64,000 bases of DNA from Anabaena sp. UHCC 0204 (GCF_009711975.1 NZ_VIKW01000021.1:37182-101181), one strand, 5' to 3'; shown: positions 54,740 through 63,694, counted from the first letter of the stretch. Program-made: numbers and translations. The notes: generated by a model not told the origin, from the sequence alone.

Positions 54740-55498
54740 ATGTCAGGACATAGTAAATGGGCGAATATTAAGCGCCAGAAAGCTGTAGTAGATGCCAAAA
54801 GGGGAAATATCTTTACCCAACTATCGCGGGCAATAATTGTGGCTGCGAGAAATGGTGTACCAGATCCAGCAGGTAATTTCCAATTACGGACAGCGATTGA
54901 TAAAGCCAAAGCAGCGGGCATTCCCAATGATAATATTGATAGGGCGATTGCTAAAGGTGCAGGTACTCTTGGTGGTGATAACTCCAGTTTAGAAGAAATT
55001 CGCTATGAAGGTTATGGTCCTGGAGGTGTAGCAATTTTAATTCAAGCCCTTACAGATAATCGTAATCGCACTGCTGCGGATTTGCGGGTATCTTTTAGTA
55101 AAAATGGCGGAAATTTGGGAGAAATCGGTTGTGTAAGTTGGATGTTTTCCCAAAAAGGTATTTGTGTGATTGAAGGTGTTGTTGATGAAGAACAGCTTTT
55201 AGAAGCTTCCTTAGAAGGAAATGCTGAGTCTTATGAAATGATTGCAGATGAAACCGCTGAGGTATTTACGGAAGTGACAAATTTAGAGAAACTCAGCCAA
55301 ACATTGAAAGCCCAAGGTTTTAAAGTTATTGAAGCAGAACTGCGTTGGATTCCTGGTAATCAAGTAGAAGTTACTGATGCAGATCAGGCGAAATCTCTTT
55401 TGAAATTAATTGATACCCTTGAAGGGTTAGATGATGTTCAAAACGTGACAGCGAATTTTGAAATGGCTGATAATTTGATGGTTTTAAGTATGGCTTAG
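54740..55498 (+). CDS. YebC/PmpR family protein
   Basis: 252 residues from ATG 54740 (MSGHSKWANIKRQK, the universal start of this family); a TTG at 54731 is ignored. Motifs AKRGNIFTQLSRAI, ALTDNRNRTAADLR and GCVSWMFSQKG mark the three domains. YebC proteins bind DNA or help ribosomes pass polyproline stretches. It is followed by a UbiH-like gene 77 bp downstream. Highly conserved and clearly functional. Confidence 0.95.
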   Translation: MSGHSKWANIKRQKAVVDAKRGNIFTQLSRAIIVAARNGVPDPAGNFQLRTAIDKAKAAGIPNDNIDRAIAKGAGTLGGDNSSLEEIRYEGYGPGGVAILIQALTDNRNRTAADLRVSFSKNGGNLGEIGCVSWMFSQKGICVIEGVVDEEQLLEASLEGNAESYEMIADETAEVFTEVTNLEKLSQTLKAQGFKVIEAELRWIPGNQVEVTDADQAKSLLKLIDTLEGLDDVQNVTANFEMADNLMVLSMA

Positions 55499-55575
55499 TA
55501 TTTTTTGTCGTTAGCTTGCTTATCAGCCGCGATCGCGTCAAAATAATAATTAAAACGCCTTCATTTATCTTTACA

Positions 55576-56838
55576 ATGTCCCTCTCCCAACTTACTCCCA
55601 CCCTTTCCTCTCCCCACATCCCCACAGACAACTACTGGGGATATGATTATGATTTAGTCATAGTTGGTGGTGGAATTGTCGGCTTAACCCTAGCCGCAGC
55701 TTTAAAAGATTCTGGTTTAAGTATTCTCCTCATTGAAGCTAGAGTAGCATCCGCCGCAGTCGCTAAAGGACAAGCTTATGCTGTACATATGTTGTCAGCA
55801 AAAATTTTCCAAGGAATTGGTTTATGGGACAAAATTCTCCCCCATGTCGCTAAATATAACCAAGTTCGTCTCTCTGATGCTGATTATCCTGATGTGGTGA
55901 AATTCCAAACTACTGATTTAGGGACATCAGAATTAGGTTATGTAGCGGAACATTCTGCACTGTTAGAACCTTTACAGGAATTTGTGCAAAGTTGTGCCAA
56001 TGTAACTATTTTGTGTCCAGCGGCAGTTATTAGTACGGAAAATCAGTTAGATATAGTTAAAATTAACATCAAAATTAATGAAACAACCCAAACAATTCGC
56101 AGTAAATTGTTAGTAGCTGCCGATGGTTCTAAATCTCCAATTCGTCAAGCCGCAGGTATTAAAACAAAAGGTTGGAAATATTGGCAATCATGTATTGTGG
56201 CTTTTGTCAAACCAGAAAATCCCCACAATAACACCGCTTACGAAAAGTTTTGGTCTAGTGGTCCATTTGCAATTTTACCTTTACCTGGAAACCGTTGTCG
56301 CATTGTTTGGACTGCACCCCATGAGGAAGCAAAAGCTTTATGTGCTTTAAATGATCAGGAATTTTTAGCAGAACTGACAAAGCGTTATGGTGATCAAATG
56401 GGTAAATTAGAATTATTAGGAGACAGATTTATTTTTCAGGTACAGTTAATGCAGAGCGATCGCTATGTTCTCCCTAGATTAGCATTAATAGGTGATGCTG
56501 CACATAATTGTCATCCCGTCGGTGGACAAGGTTTAAATTTAGGGATTCGTGACGCAGCCGCATTAGCTGAAATCATCCAAACTGCCCATCAAAATCGCCA
56601 AGATATTGGTAATATTTCCATACTCAAGCAATATGAACGCTGGAGAAAAAAAGAAAACCTCGCAATTTTAGGTTTCACCGATTTATTAGATCGAGTTTTT
56701 TCTAACAACTTTTTACCAGTGGTAATAATTCGTCGTTTGGGTTTATGGATAATGCAGCGAGTTCCCATTGTAAAAATATTCGCCCTGAAATTGATGATTG
56801 GCTTAAAGGGAAAAACTCCAGAATTAGCCAAACGGTGA
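55576..56838 (+). CDS. FAD-dependent hydroxylase, UbiH/VisC family
   Basis: 420 residues from ATG 55576; the frame extends upstream to a TTG at 55516 but lacks a ribosome-binding site. FAD motif YDLVIVGGGIVGLTLAAAL (about 27-45), AADGSKSPIRQAAG near 180, and ALIGDAAHNCHPVGGQGLNL near 300-319. It is related to ring hydroxylases of quinone synthesis; the cyanobacterial substrate is uncertain. A Coq4-family gene lies 28 kb away but no link is shown. A hairpin follows the stop. Confidence 0.9.
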   Translation: MSLSQLTPTLSSPHIPTDNYWGYDYDLVIVGGGIVGLTLAAALKDSGLSILLIEARVASAAVAKGQAYAVHMLSAKIFQGIGLWDKILPHVAKYNQVRLSDADYPDVVKFQTTDLGTSELGYVAEHSALLEPLQEFVQSCANVTILCPAAVISTENQLDIVKINIKINETTQTIRSKLLVAADGSKSPIRQAAGIKTKGWKYWQSCIVAFVKPENPHNNTAYEKFWSSGPFAILPLPGNRCRIVWTAPHEEAKALCALNDQEFLAELTKRYGDQMGKLELLGDRFIFQVQLMQSDRYVLPRLALIGDAAHNCHPVGGQGLNLGIRDAAALAEIIQTAHQNRQDIGNISILKQYERWRKKENLAILGFTDLLDRVFSNNFLPVVIIRRLGLWIMQRVPIVKIFALKLMIGLKGKTPELAKR

Positions 56839-56863
56839 AATTATCAAAACCAATATATCTTAG

Positions 56864-56922
56864 GGTGCGTCAGACTCGATAACTCAGCAAGCCCTAAATA
56901 GATTTTTGATATCTGACGCACC
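56864..56922. terminator. hairpin, GGTGCGTCAGA family
   Basis: GGTGCGTCAGA (56864-56874) pairs with TCTGACGCACC (56912-56922) around a 37-nt loop. A similar GGTGCGTTA hairpin is at 57792-57818, so the two repeat copies bracket the papain-fold toxin pair. Confidence 0.55.
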
Positions 56923-56961
56923 TTAACAACTTTAACCTTATAATGAAAACTGGAGGACTTG

Positions 56962-57324
56962 GTGATTCAATTATCTCATCATGAGATTTTTAGAGAAATT
57001 GGTAAAATAATTCAAAAGTTTGACCTTTATCAATGTGATGATTGTGCCAGAGCTATCTACCAATGGTTACAACAAAATAATATTGAAGGAAAAATTATCA
57101 AATTAAAAACAACAACTCGGAACGATGAATATATTTTGAGTTGGCGCTTAGAAAAACAAGATATTACTGATTCGATTACAGATAACGGTACTCATTATGG
57201 AGTCGAAGTTTTTGGTAAAGTTTTCGATAATCTCTCAGTCGAGGGAATGACGCGAGAAGATTGGCTGAATGATTTTGATTGTCTTAGTCATCAATTTACC
57301 GTCACTGAGATAGATTCGCTATAG
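56962..57324 (+). CDS. papain-fold toxin domain protein (Tox-PL-2-like)
   Basis: 120 residues from GTG 56962, preceded by GGAGGA with good spacing; a TTG one codon upstream is possible. The papain-like elements are CDDCARAIYQWL (Cys near 25-28), NGTHYGVEVFG (His near 78) and VFDNL (Asp/Asn near 89), in catalytic order. The phrase ends with HQFTVTEIDSL as in related proteins. This is the stand-alone cyanobacterial form of a polymorphic-toxin peptidase domain. No secretion signal. It lies 33 bp upstream of a probable partner. Confidence 0.72.
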   Translation: MIQLSHHEIFREIGKIIQKFDLYQCDDCARAIYQWLQQNNIEGKIIKLKTTTRNDEYILSWRLEKQDITDSITDNGTHYGVEVFGKVFDNLSVEGMTREDWLNDFDCLSHQFTVTEIDSL

Positions 57325-57357
57325 TAAAAGAAGCAGCACCACAGCTAGGAGTTTAAA

Positions 57358-57726
57358 ATGGAAGGAATCTATGAAGTTTTGCAAAAAATAAAAAACAGAC
57401 CAGGAATGTATATTGGTAAATCTTCCATCACTATTTTACGTCATTTTTTAGTGGGATATCAATTTGCGCGGAGTGAGATGGGGTTAGAATTAACACAAGA
57501 AGATACTGATTTTTATGATAATTTCCAGCCTTGGATACAAAGACATTTTAATGTGAGAACTTCCAATTCTTGGTCTAATATTATCTTGCTATTTACCCGT
57601 GATGAAAAAGATGCTTTTAACTGTTTTTTTAGATTATTAGATGAGTTTAAGCAGCGTGATAAAAGTCTAGATGCAGAATCGGAGAATGTCGTTACAGATT
57701 ATGAGGAAATACTAGCTAAATTATGA
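57358..57726 (+). CDS. probable partner or immunity protein of the papain-fold toxin
   Basis: 122 residues. It begins MEGIYEVLQKIKNRPGMYIG and continues HFLVGYQFARSEMG near 28-41, a recurring bacterial module of unknown function. GGAGTTTAAA precedes the ATG. It follows the toxin-like gene on the same strand at 33 bp, which is the usual layout of toxin and immunity genes. Immunity function is inferred only from position. Confidence 0.6.
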   Translation: MEGIYEVLQKIKNRPGMYIGKSSITILRHFLVGYQFARSEMGLELTQEDTDFYDNFQPWIQRHFNVRTSNSWSNIILLFTRDEKDAFNCFFRLLDEFKQRDKSLDAESENVVTDYEEILAKL

Positions 57727-57791
57727 AATTTGATAATTTACGTTAATAGTCTAGATACGAAATCCCAAATATCGTGATAAGAAACTTGTAG

Positions 57792-57818
57792 GGTGCGTTA
57801 GCCACAGCATAACGCACC
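57792..57818. terminator. hairpin between convergent genes, GGTGCGTTA family
   Basis: GGTGCGTTA-GCCACAGCA-TAACGCACC, perfect 9-bp arms (10 with A/T ends), between the + strand gene ending 57726 and lysS ending 57832. Likely a bidirectional terminator built from a dispersed repeat. Confidence 0.65.
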
Positions 57819-57831
57819 ATCAAAAAAGTAA

Positions 57832-59418
57832 TTAAGAAACTTCCGCTTTTTCCTTATCTGCATTCAAAGCCACAACATCTTGTAACCGGGAAATTACAAA
57901 AGACTTTTCTAGATAAGACAACAACCCGCCAGCTTTCGGACCCTTTTCTTTATTTAAAAAAGATAGATACAAAGCCTTAAAAGCATTGGCTTGTTGAATC
58001 CCTAACTCCTTAGTAGTCGAGAAAATCAAAGTTTGTAATTCTTCCGATTCCCAATTAGAAATATTCTGCAAATTCTCCATCAACTTTTGCAAATAAGCAA
58101 CTTGTTCGGAGTTTAAATTATTAGCCTTTTCTGGAACTTGTTCCAAATAGAGAACTAACTTTTCTTCCTCATCTGCATAATCTTGTAACCACTTTTGAGC
58201 AGCAGCAATTCTTTGATTAATAATTTGCTGATCATACTCAGTTAAAGACTGTGAACTACGTTGTACAACCTCTTCCTGAATATTTAAACGCGGAACTTGC
58301 AACAGAGAAATCAAGGTACTAAAATCAAAAGGTTGGAAAGTTTTAATCTCATCCCCTACCTGCGCGTAAAATAACGACATTAATTCCTCAGTTAATTCAG
58401 GAGACTTAGAATACTTATTAATTAAAGTATCGTAATCTCTAAATAAACGAGTAGTAGTTTCATAATTTGGCGCAAAATTAATTACAGTTCTTGGCTGAGT
58501 CCGCAACATTAAAAAGCGCAGCAATTCCGGTGGAAGTAAAGCCGCAATTTCTTCTGCACTCGAACCAACTCCCTTAGAAGAACTCATCTTTGTCCCATTC
58601 ACAAGAATGAATTCATAGGGAGAATGGAAAGGAGGTTGCTTTTGTAAAACCTTGCGACTAATAGCATTAGCAACATCTCTAGAACCACCTTTTTGCGAGT
58701 GATCCTTCCCAGCCATTTCGATAGTTACACCCAACACATCCCATTTAGCCACCCATTCAACTTTCCAGGGTAACTTACCATTACCATTAAAAGGAGAAAC
58801 CCAACCAGAATGTCCGCAACCTTTTACATAGTCAGTTGCATCTGGTTTACAGGTGTAAAATACTTCTGAACCGTTATAATCTGTAGTGACAGTTGTGGCA
58901 ATCTTACCGCAATTTTCACAAACAACTTGAAAAGGATACCAGTTATTAGGACGATCAGCCTTACTTACTTCTTTATATGCTTCTCTCACCAAATGAGCAT
59001 TTTTTAAGAAAGTATCAATATAGGAATTAAGCTTTCCAGAACGATATAAATCACGGAGAAAATAAGTTTCTGGTTTAATTCCTAAATACTCGAAAACTTC
59101 AAAAAATTCACCAATGAAATATTTAGCATAATCACTAGCATCATCATCAGGAGAAGGCACATTACACAGCGGAAAACCCAAATAAGGAGAAAACTTTTCC
59201 TGATCTAAGTATTTTGGAACCGTATCCAATGCGTCATAGTCATCCACACCATACAAGAACTTGACAGGTTTACCTGCGTGTTTCAAAGCACGGTAAATAA
59301 CATCATGGATAACCACACCCCGCAATGACCCAACGTGTACTCTTCCTGATGGAGTCTTAGAATCATTAACTACCTGGTAGCCTACTGCATCAGCAGCGAT
59401 TTTATCAGCCCAAAACAT
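57832..59418 (-). CDS. lysS: class I lysyl-tRNA synthetase
   Basis: 528 residues. The class I signatures are TPSGRVHVGSLRG (HVGS, HIGH-like, near 28) and KMSSSKG (KMSKS-like, near 283). A zinc-finger-like CENCGK near 168 lies in the connective region with VKGCGHSGW near 199. The C-terminal 200 residues form the helical anticodon domain. The enzyme charges tRNA-Lys. Class I LysRS is the archaeal and spirochaetal form, and most cyanobacteria are known for the class II form, so this gene may be a replacement or a second copy. It ends next to a hairpin and starts 56 bp from the VOC gene. Confidence 0.92.
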   Translation of the reverse strand: MFWADKIAADAVGYQVVNDSKTPSGRVHVGSLRGVVIHDVIYRALKHAGKPVKFLYGVDDYDALDTVPKYLDQEKFSPYLGFPLCNVPSPDDDASDYAKYFIGEFFEVFEYLGIKPETYFLRDLYRSGKLNSYIDTFLKNAHLVREAYKEVSKADRPNNWYPFQVVCENCGKIATTVTTDYNGSEVFYTCKPDATDYVKGCGHSGWVSPFNGNGKLPWKVEWVAKWDVLGVTIEMAGKDHSQKGGSRDVANAISRKVLQKQPPFHSPYEFILVNGTKMSSSKGVGSSAEEIAALLPPELLRFLMLRTQPRTVINFAPNYETTTRLFRDYDTLINKYSKSPELTEELMSLFYAQVGDEIKTFQPFDFSTLISLLQVPRLNIQEEVVQRSSQSLTEYDQQIINQRIAAAQKWLQDYADEEEKLVLYLEQVPEKANNLNSEQVAYLQKLMENLQNISNWESEELQTLIFSTTKELGIQQANAFKALYLSFLNKEKGPKAGGLLSYLEKSFVISRLQDVVALNADKEKAEVS

Positions 59419-59474
59419 TTGCTATTTATCTTTTCACAATCCATCCATTTTAGCTTTTGTCATGGAGAATAATC

Positions 59475-59834
59475 TCATTGTTGACTAAGTTCAATAATAT
59501 TGCGATCTGGATCTTTAATAAAAATCGCCGCCCGACCAGAAGCACTAGCCTGAAAAGGATAGTTTTTAGCGATTAACTCCTCTTTCACAACCTGCAAATC
59601 AACCACAGCAAAAGCAATATGAGGATTTTGTCCCCATTTTTCCTGTTGCTTATCGGTTGGTACAGTAGCCGCAGCTATCAGATGAAGTTGATAATTACCG
59701 ATTTGATACCAGACACCGGGATATTTTAAAGGACGTTCTACTTTATTTAATCCTAATACCTGACCATAAAAATATTCAGCACGTTCTAAATCAGTCACTA
59801 GAATAGCAGTATGAAGACTTTGGATAATTTGCAT
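59475..59834 (-). CDS. VOC family protein (glyoxalase/bleomycin-resistance-like)
   Basis: 119 residues, one VOC domain pair: LHTAILVTDLERAEYFYGQVLGL near 7-29 and RAAIFIKDPDRNIIELSQ near 102-118, with His7 and Glu115 as metal ligand candidates. The family includes lactoylglutathione lyase, fosfomycin resistance and dioxygenases. The exact reaction is not evident. It is upstream of lysS on the same strand (56-bp gap). Confidence 0.88.
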   Translation of the reverse strand: MQIIQSLHTAILVTDLERAEYFYGQVLGLNKVERPLKYPGVWYQIGNYQLHLIAAATVPTDKQQEKWGQNPHIAFAVVDLQVVKEELIAKNYPFQASASGRAAIFIKDPDRNIIELSQQ

Positions 59835-59944
59835 TTTTTTGTTTTGTTAAAAATATAGTACAATTTTATCTGTAAAATTAGGACTTATGTAATTGATTAA
59901 ACATATATAAAGAAATATGACCTATATTTTTTATGAAATCATCA

Positions 59945-61090
59945 TCAATTTTGACAATAATTTCTCACATATTCCCTAAAAACTGAAGACAATAGAAACA
60001 AGATTTTATTATTTTTTATTTTCGTTACCAAATACCTTTGTTGTAGAGATTGTAAACCATTATTAAAATCAATAACAGATAAACTTAAACTCTCTTTTAA
60101 ATAATCTCTAGTAACAGGTATTTCAAACTTGCTTAAATGCAATACTATTTCTTTTTCTTGGGTTGATAAATGGTTAAATATTTCCTGAAGTCGAGATTGC
60201 ATTTGATTAGTAATATGCAAAGTATTCTCGGCTAAAAAATCAGCAACTTGACCATCATAATTCTTGTTAATTAAGATACTCACACTTTTTAAATCAATAA
60301 AACTACCTGCATATAAATCAATTAATTGTAACCAATAATCTTCATTTTTCAATCCTCTATTTTGGAGAATATCAACATCATATAATCCTGATAGTTCTAA
60401 AGACTTAATCGGATATAATTCATCATCTAAACATTCCATTTCTGGAGATTGTTGTTGACTAATCACAATTACATGACTTTGATGTTTAACCTCTCTAATC
60501 ATAGTAAAAAAGTTTTGATAATCTTGATATTCAACTTTGTATTGTCCAGCAAATTTACCAGGGATAAATATATTTTGTAAATCATCAAGGATAATTAAGC
60601 ATTTCTGATTTGCAAGAATATCAAATAATTGCCTTAATTGCTTATCTAAAGTTGATTGAGGTTCTTGTTGACAAACATTCAATAAATCGCTAACAAGTAA
60701 ATTTAAAGATTGAGGATATTTTAACCTTCTCCAAATAACGACTGCAAATTTATGTAAGTTTAAATCAACAAATCTTTTAACTAAAGTAGTTTTACCAGTT
60801 CCATATAATCCTGATACTGAAATCAAACAAGTATTTTGCTTAAAGATCCAATCAGAGAGTTGTTCTAACTGTGTTCCACGTTGATAAAATTTTATAATTT
60901 CAGGAGCTAAGGTTAAATCATAACTAGATAATTTAGATTCCGTATTTATATTACTTTTTTCCTCTTCTTTATTAGGTTGATTTAATATTGGCGAACTAAA
61001 ATCAAAATAAGGATTCTTCCCACTACAATAAATATTGGAATTTTGAGATGAGTTAATATAATATAATATACTCTTTCCAAAGTAGAACAA
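59945..61090 (-). pseudogene. NB-ARC ATPase part of the frameshifted gene
   Basis: 381 residues from a TTG at 61090. The true sequence probably resumes near NSSQNSNIYCSGKNPYFDF. P-loop SGLYGTGKTTLVKRF is near 92-106, Walker B CLIILDDLQNIF near 160, then a sensor-like VIVISQQQSPEM and a winged-helix end (KEIVLHLSKFEIPVTRDYL). So NB-ARC STAND ATPase without long C-terminal repeats. STAND proteins act as molecular switches, many in defence. It would be about 457 residues if the frame were restored. It is divergent from the GTPase cassette. Confidence 0.8.
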
Positions 61091-61320
61091 AAATTAGTTT
61101 TTTTTATATCTTCATGTAATATTTTAGATAAAAGTTGCCATAACTCAGATCCTACATCTCCTACATGACTACTAGAAAGATTATATTCCCTAGCAATCTG
61201 ATCATAAGTTTCTCTTTTCCATGTACCTTCAACTACAGCAGTTTGGATATCATCTAGATGTTTTCCCGTTTTTTCAAATACCATTTGATCAACAAATTTT
61301 ACAACTTCATCTACAGTCAT
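60982..61320 (-). pseudogene. N-terminal vMAP-type HTH part of a frameshifted NB-ARC gene
   Basis: The first 85 of 112 residues (MTVDEVVKFVDQMVFEKTGK; LDDIQTAVVEGTWKRETYDQ; GDVGSELWQLLSKI) are the HTH domain that opens many cyanobacterial NB-ARC proteins. After KTNFCSTLERVYYI the normal continuation is in another frame, and this frame runs into a hydrophobic stretch with no family character before its stop. A one-base deletion near 61055-61072, in a TATAT-rich run, accounts for it. Confidence 0.75.
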
Positions 61321-61582
61321 AAAAACTATATAGGTTAAGGGTTTCGGTAATTATAGCAAAAGATAATCCTATTTTTACGCATATTTTCCGATTTTATACG
61401 TAAAAATTTGTAATAAATCTCCCGATAAAATCCGATGTTTTCCAATGGACAGATGACTCAGATTTTTGAAACAATGATAATTAAGTAAAAAAAACAACTT
61501 ACTCAAAGCAATGTTTGATATTTTTCAGAGAATCTGATTTTATTCGTGATCAAAAAATAGAGTCACTCAAAAATTAATCACA
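61321..61582. other. divergent intergenic region
   Basis: 262 AT-rich bp between the NB-ARC gene and the GTPase cassette; both promoters should be here. It contains an imperfect repeat of TTTTTACGCATATTTTCCGA and TTTTATACGTAAAAATTTG near 61371-61409 that can fold on itself. Confidence 0.4.
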
Positions 61583-62263
61583 ATGTCTTACTTAAGTAGT
61601 GAACGAAAAACCCAGCAACCCCCTGTTAATATAGAGGTTAGTCCTCCAACCATAGCTAAATTTGGTCAAACAGGTACAGGGAAAACAAGTCTTTCCAATG
61701 CTTTATTTGGGGTAAATTGGCGTACAGATTATGCTGTTGCTTGTACTCAAACCGTCACCGAATACGAAGGTAAAATGTTACCTGAAATTCATCAGGGTAA
61801 AGATTTTACTTGGCGACTTTGTGATACTCCTGGTGTTGGAGAGAGTGAATATGCGGATGATCAGCATTTTGAACATATTTATGAAACTTTTCACAAAGCA
61901 AATGTAATTTTGTTGGTTCTTCAGGCTGATACCCGTGCATTTGCAGAAGATCAAAAAGCAATCTTGAAATTAACCAACAACAAACAAAAAGTACCTGATG
62001 CTCATTATCTAATTGTTCTTAATCAAATTGATAGAGTACATCCTGAAAATTGGGATACTTTGAAAAATCAACCATCACCAGAACAATTATCTCTAATCCC
62101 AGAGAAATTAGAAATTGTCTATCAACGCTTCTCTCCCTACATACCCATTGAAAAACAACATATTATTCCTTGTTCTGTTGTTAATAATTATGGGCTAGAC
62201 AATCTTGTCAATACAATTAACAACTTTAATTATCTTGCAAATCCAATTAATAACTTGAATTAG
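61583..62263 (+). CDS. GTPase A of the GTPase cassette
   Basis: 226 residues. G1 GQTGTGKTS (about 28-36), G3 CDTPGVGE near 80-87, G4 VLNQIDRV near 145-152 and a G5-like PCSVVNNYGL near 196. This is a short, single-domain P-loop GTPase of the IRG/AIG-like or YfjP-like type. The Asn-rich end (NFNYLANPINNLN) is unusual. It is first in the + strand cassette and is followed after 13 bp by a second GTPase gene. Target unknown. Confidence 0.82.
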   Translation: MSYLSSERKTQQPPVNIEVSPPTIAKFGQTGTGKTSLSNALFGVNWRTDYAVACTQTVTEYEGKMLPEIHQGKDFTWRLCDTPGVGESEYADDQHFEHIYETFHKANVILLVLQADTRAFAEDQKAILKLTNNKQKVPDAHYLIVLNQIDRVHPENWDTLKNQPSPEQLSLIPEKLEIVYQRFSPYIPIEKQHIIPCSVVNNYGLDNLVNTINNFNYLANPINNLN

Positions 62264-62276
62264 AGGAGTTACAAAA

Positions 62277-62531
62277 ATGGGACTTTTTCAGAAGAAAGTA
62301 TCACCAGAACAACAAAAAGTTGTAGATAACTTACGCAAAGTTTTAGGTGATAAAGACTTTAAACTTTTTGAAAGATTAGTTCAAGAAGAACTAGCACATC
62401 CTCCCAAAGTAGCTATTATTGGTAAATCTGGCGTTGGGAAAAGTACCACCATTAACTCCTTATTTGGTTTAGAAGAAAAAGTTAGTCACACGGGTCATGG
62501 AACAACAGAAGCAAGAGCCACAAATAATTGA
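62277..62531 (+). pseudogene. GTPase B, N-terminal part (frameshifted)
   Basis: 84 codons from ATG 62277 (GAGGAG ribosome-binding site). Residues 1-40 are helical (SPEQQKVVDNLRKVLGDKDF), then G1 IIGKSGVGKSTTINSLFG near 47-64 and the G2 threonines in HGTTEA. The frame then stops at 62529. The continuation (G3 and G4) is in the +1 frame at 62497-63069. One extra base in GAAGCAAGAGCC near 62505-62517 explains it, and its removal gives HGTTEAEPQIIELPQGG. Confidence 0.8.
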
Positions 62532-63069
62532 ATTACCCCAAGGAGGAAAATTAGAAGTTATTGATATGCCTGGTTTAGGAGAAGACATCGAACTAGATGA
62601 AGAATACGCTAAAATTTACGAGCGAACTTTACCAAAAGCGGATGTTGTTCTCTATGTTATTCAGGGAAATTTAAAGGCATTAACAGAAGATCAAAAAATA
62701 CTCAGAGACATTGTAGAAAACGTCATGGGTAACTTAAAAGGTCGTTTAGTAGTGGGATTAAATCAAGTTGATAAAATAGGTCCTGGTACATGGAATACCA
62801 AGTTTAATTATCCATCTCCTGAACAGGAAGACAATATCAATCGTCGTTGTCAAGATATTCAGAAGAAGTTAAGTTCTGCCCTTTCAATTAAAGTTGAACA
62901 AGTCGAATATTACTCAGCGGAGAAAAGATACAGACTTTATCATCTTCTAGCAACAATTATCAAAGCATCGGGTAATGTCGGCTGGAAATTTAGTATTAAT
63001 CCTGCTGATCCTATTGAACTAGCAGATCCATCTGTCCAGAATTTATTGAGAAAGCAATTAGAAGATTAG
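62497..63069 (+). pseudogene. GTPase B, C-terminal part (frameshifted)
   Basis: 190 residues open from an internal ATG. G3 VIDMPGLGEDI near 20-30, G4 VVGLNQVDKIGP near 83-94, and YYSAEKRYRLYHLLATI as the G5 region. The true start is that of 62277. With the frame restored the protein would have about 263 residues, a complete GTPase. It is similar in length to GTPase A and shares the PSPEQ phrase with it. Confidence 0.8.
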
Positions 63070-63083
63070 GAGAGATACTTTTT

Positions 63084-63386
63084 GTGTTTCAGTTCACAAA
63101 TGAGACGAATGGGAAGATTTATCTAGCATTTGGTTATTGGGACAGAATCGAAGATGATTGGATATCTGAAGGATGGTGGACGATTCAACCCGGTTGTACT
63201 ATTACCCCATACGCAAAACAACTTCTGAATAGATATTATTACTATTATGCTTACTACGCCAGGAATAGTGGCTATTCAGGGAAATGGAGTGGAAGTGTAC
63301 CATTTTATGTAAAAACTGCCGCATTTGAAATTAAAGAGTTAGGAAAATTGATGTTGGCAACAGTGAAACTTATCTTCTCACACTAA
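63084..63386 (+). pseudogene. DUF1036-like protein, C-terminal frameshift
   Basis: 100 codons from GTG 63084 (AGGAGAG upstream). FQFTNETNGKIYLAFGYWD, SEGWWTIQPGCT near 29-40 and YYYYYAYYARNSGYSGKW near 51-68 match DUF1036, a small beta-sandwich domain. After KELGK the frame turns into LMLATVKLIFSH. Adding one A to the A-run near 63345 joins it to IDVGNSETYLLTLTSSSL and an acidic end DDEEKLIKTLREYKH that stops at 63451. So the natural protein is probably about 122 residues. DUF1036 is known in some secreted or membrane-related proteins; the role here is unknown. Confidence 0.6.
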
Positions 63387-63451
63387 CCAGTTCTAGTTTA
63401 ACTGATGATGAAGAAAAACTCATCAAAACCCTTAGAGAATATAAACACTAA
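63387..63451 (+). pseudogene. shifted C-terminal tail of the DUF1036-like gene
   Basis: The frame reads LTSSSLTDDEEKLIKTLREY then KH and a stop at 63449-63451. The acidic DDEEKLIKTLRE part resembles the first 20 residues of both small proteins that follow (DPEEREIIKSFRQ and SDEEQEIISRYRQ). Confidence 0.55.
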
Positions 63452-63496
63452 AAATAACAGTTTAATTTTTTTCACTACGTTAGGAGACGCTAACCA

Positions 63497-63694
63497 ATGG
63501 ATTATGATGATTTAGATCCAGAAGAAAGAGAAATCATTAAAAGCTTTCGACAACTTTCTCAATCTCAAAAGAAAGCAGTAACCGCTAGTAAGCAGTCTTT
63601 TATTGATTGGATTAAAACTTCGGTTTCATGGGTATGGGATAAAATTAAAGGCTATGCTAACGATTTATGGAGTTTGCTGAAAGGTTTATTCTAA
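63497..63694 (+). CDS. small acidic/Trp-rich protein 1 of the GTPase cassette
   Basis: 65 residues, preceded by TTAGGAGACG. An acidic start (MDYDDLDPEEREIIKSFRQL), a basic middle (SQSQKKAVTASKQS), and an amphipathic C-terminal helix rich in Trp (FIDWIKTSVSWVWDKIKGYA). About half of its residues match the next gene. No known family. The C-terminal helix could lie on a membrane. Its placement after two GTPases suggests a partner or effector. Confidence 0.72.
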   Translation: MDYDDLDPEEREIIKSFRQLSQSQKKAVTASKQSFIDWIKTSVSWVWDKIKGYANDLWSLLKGLF

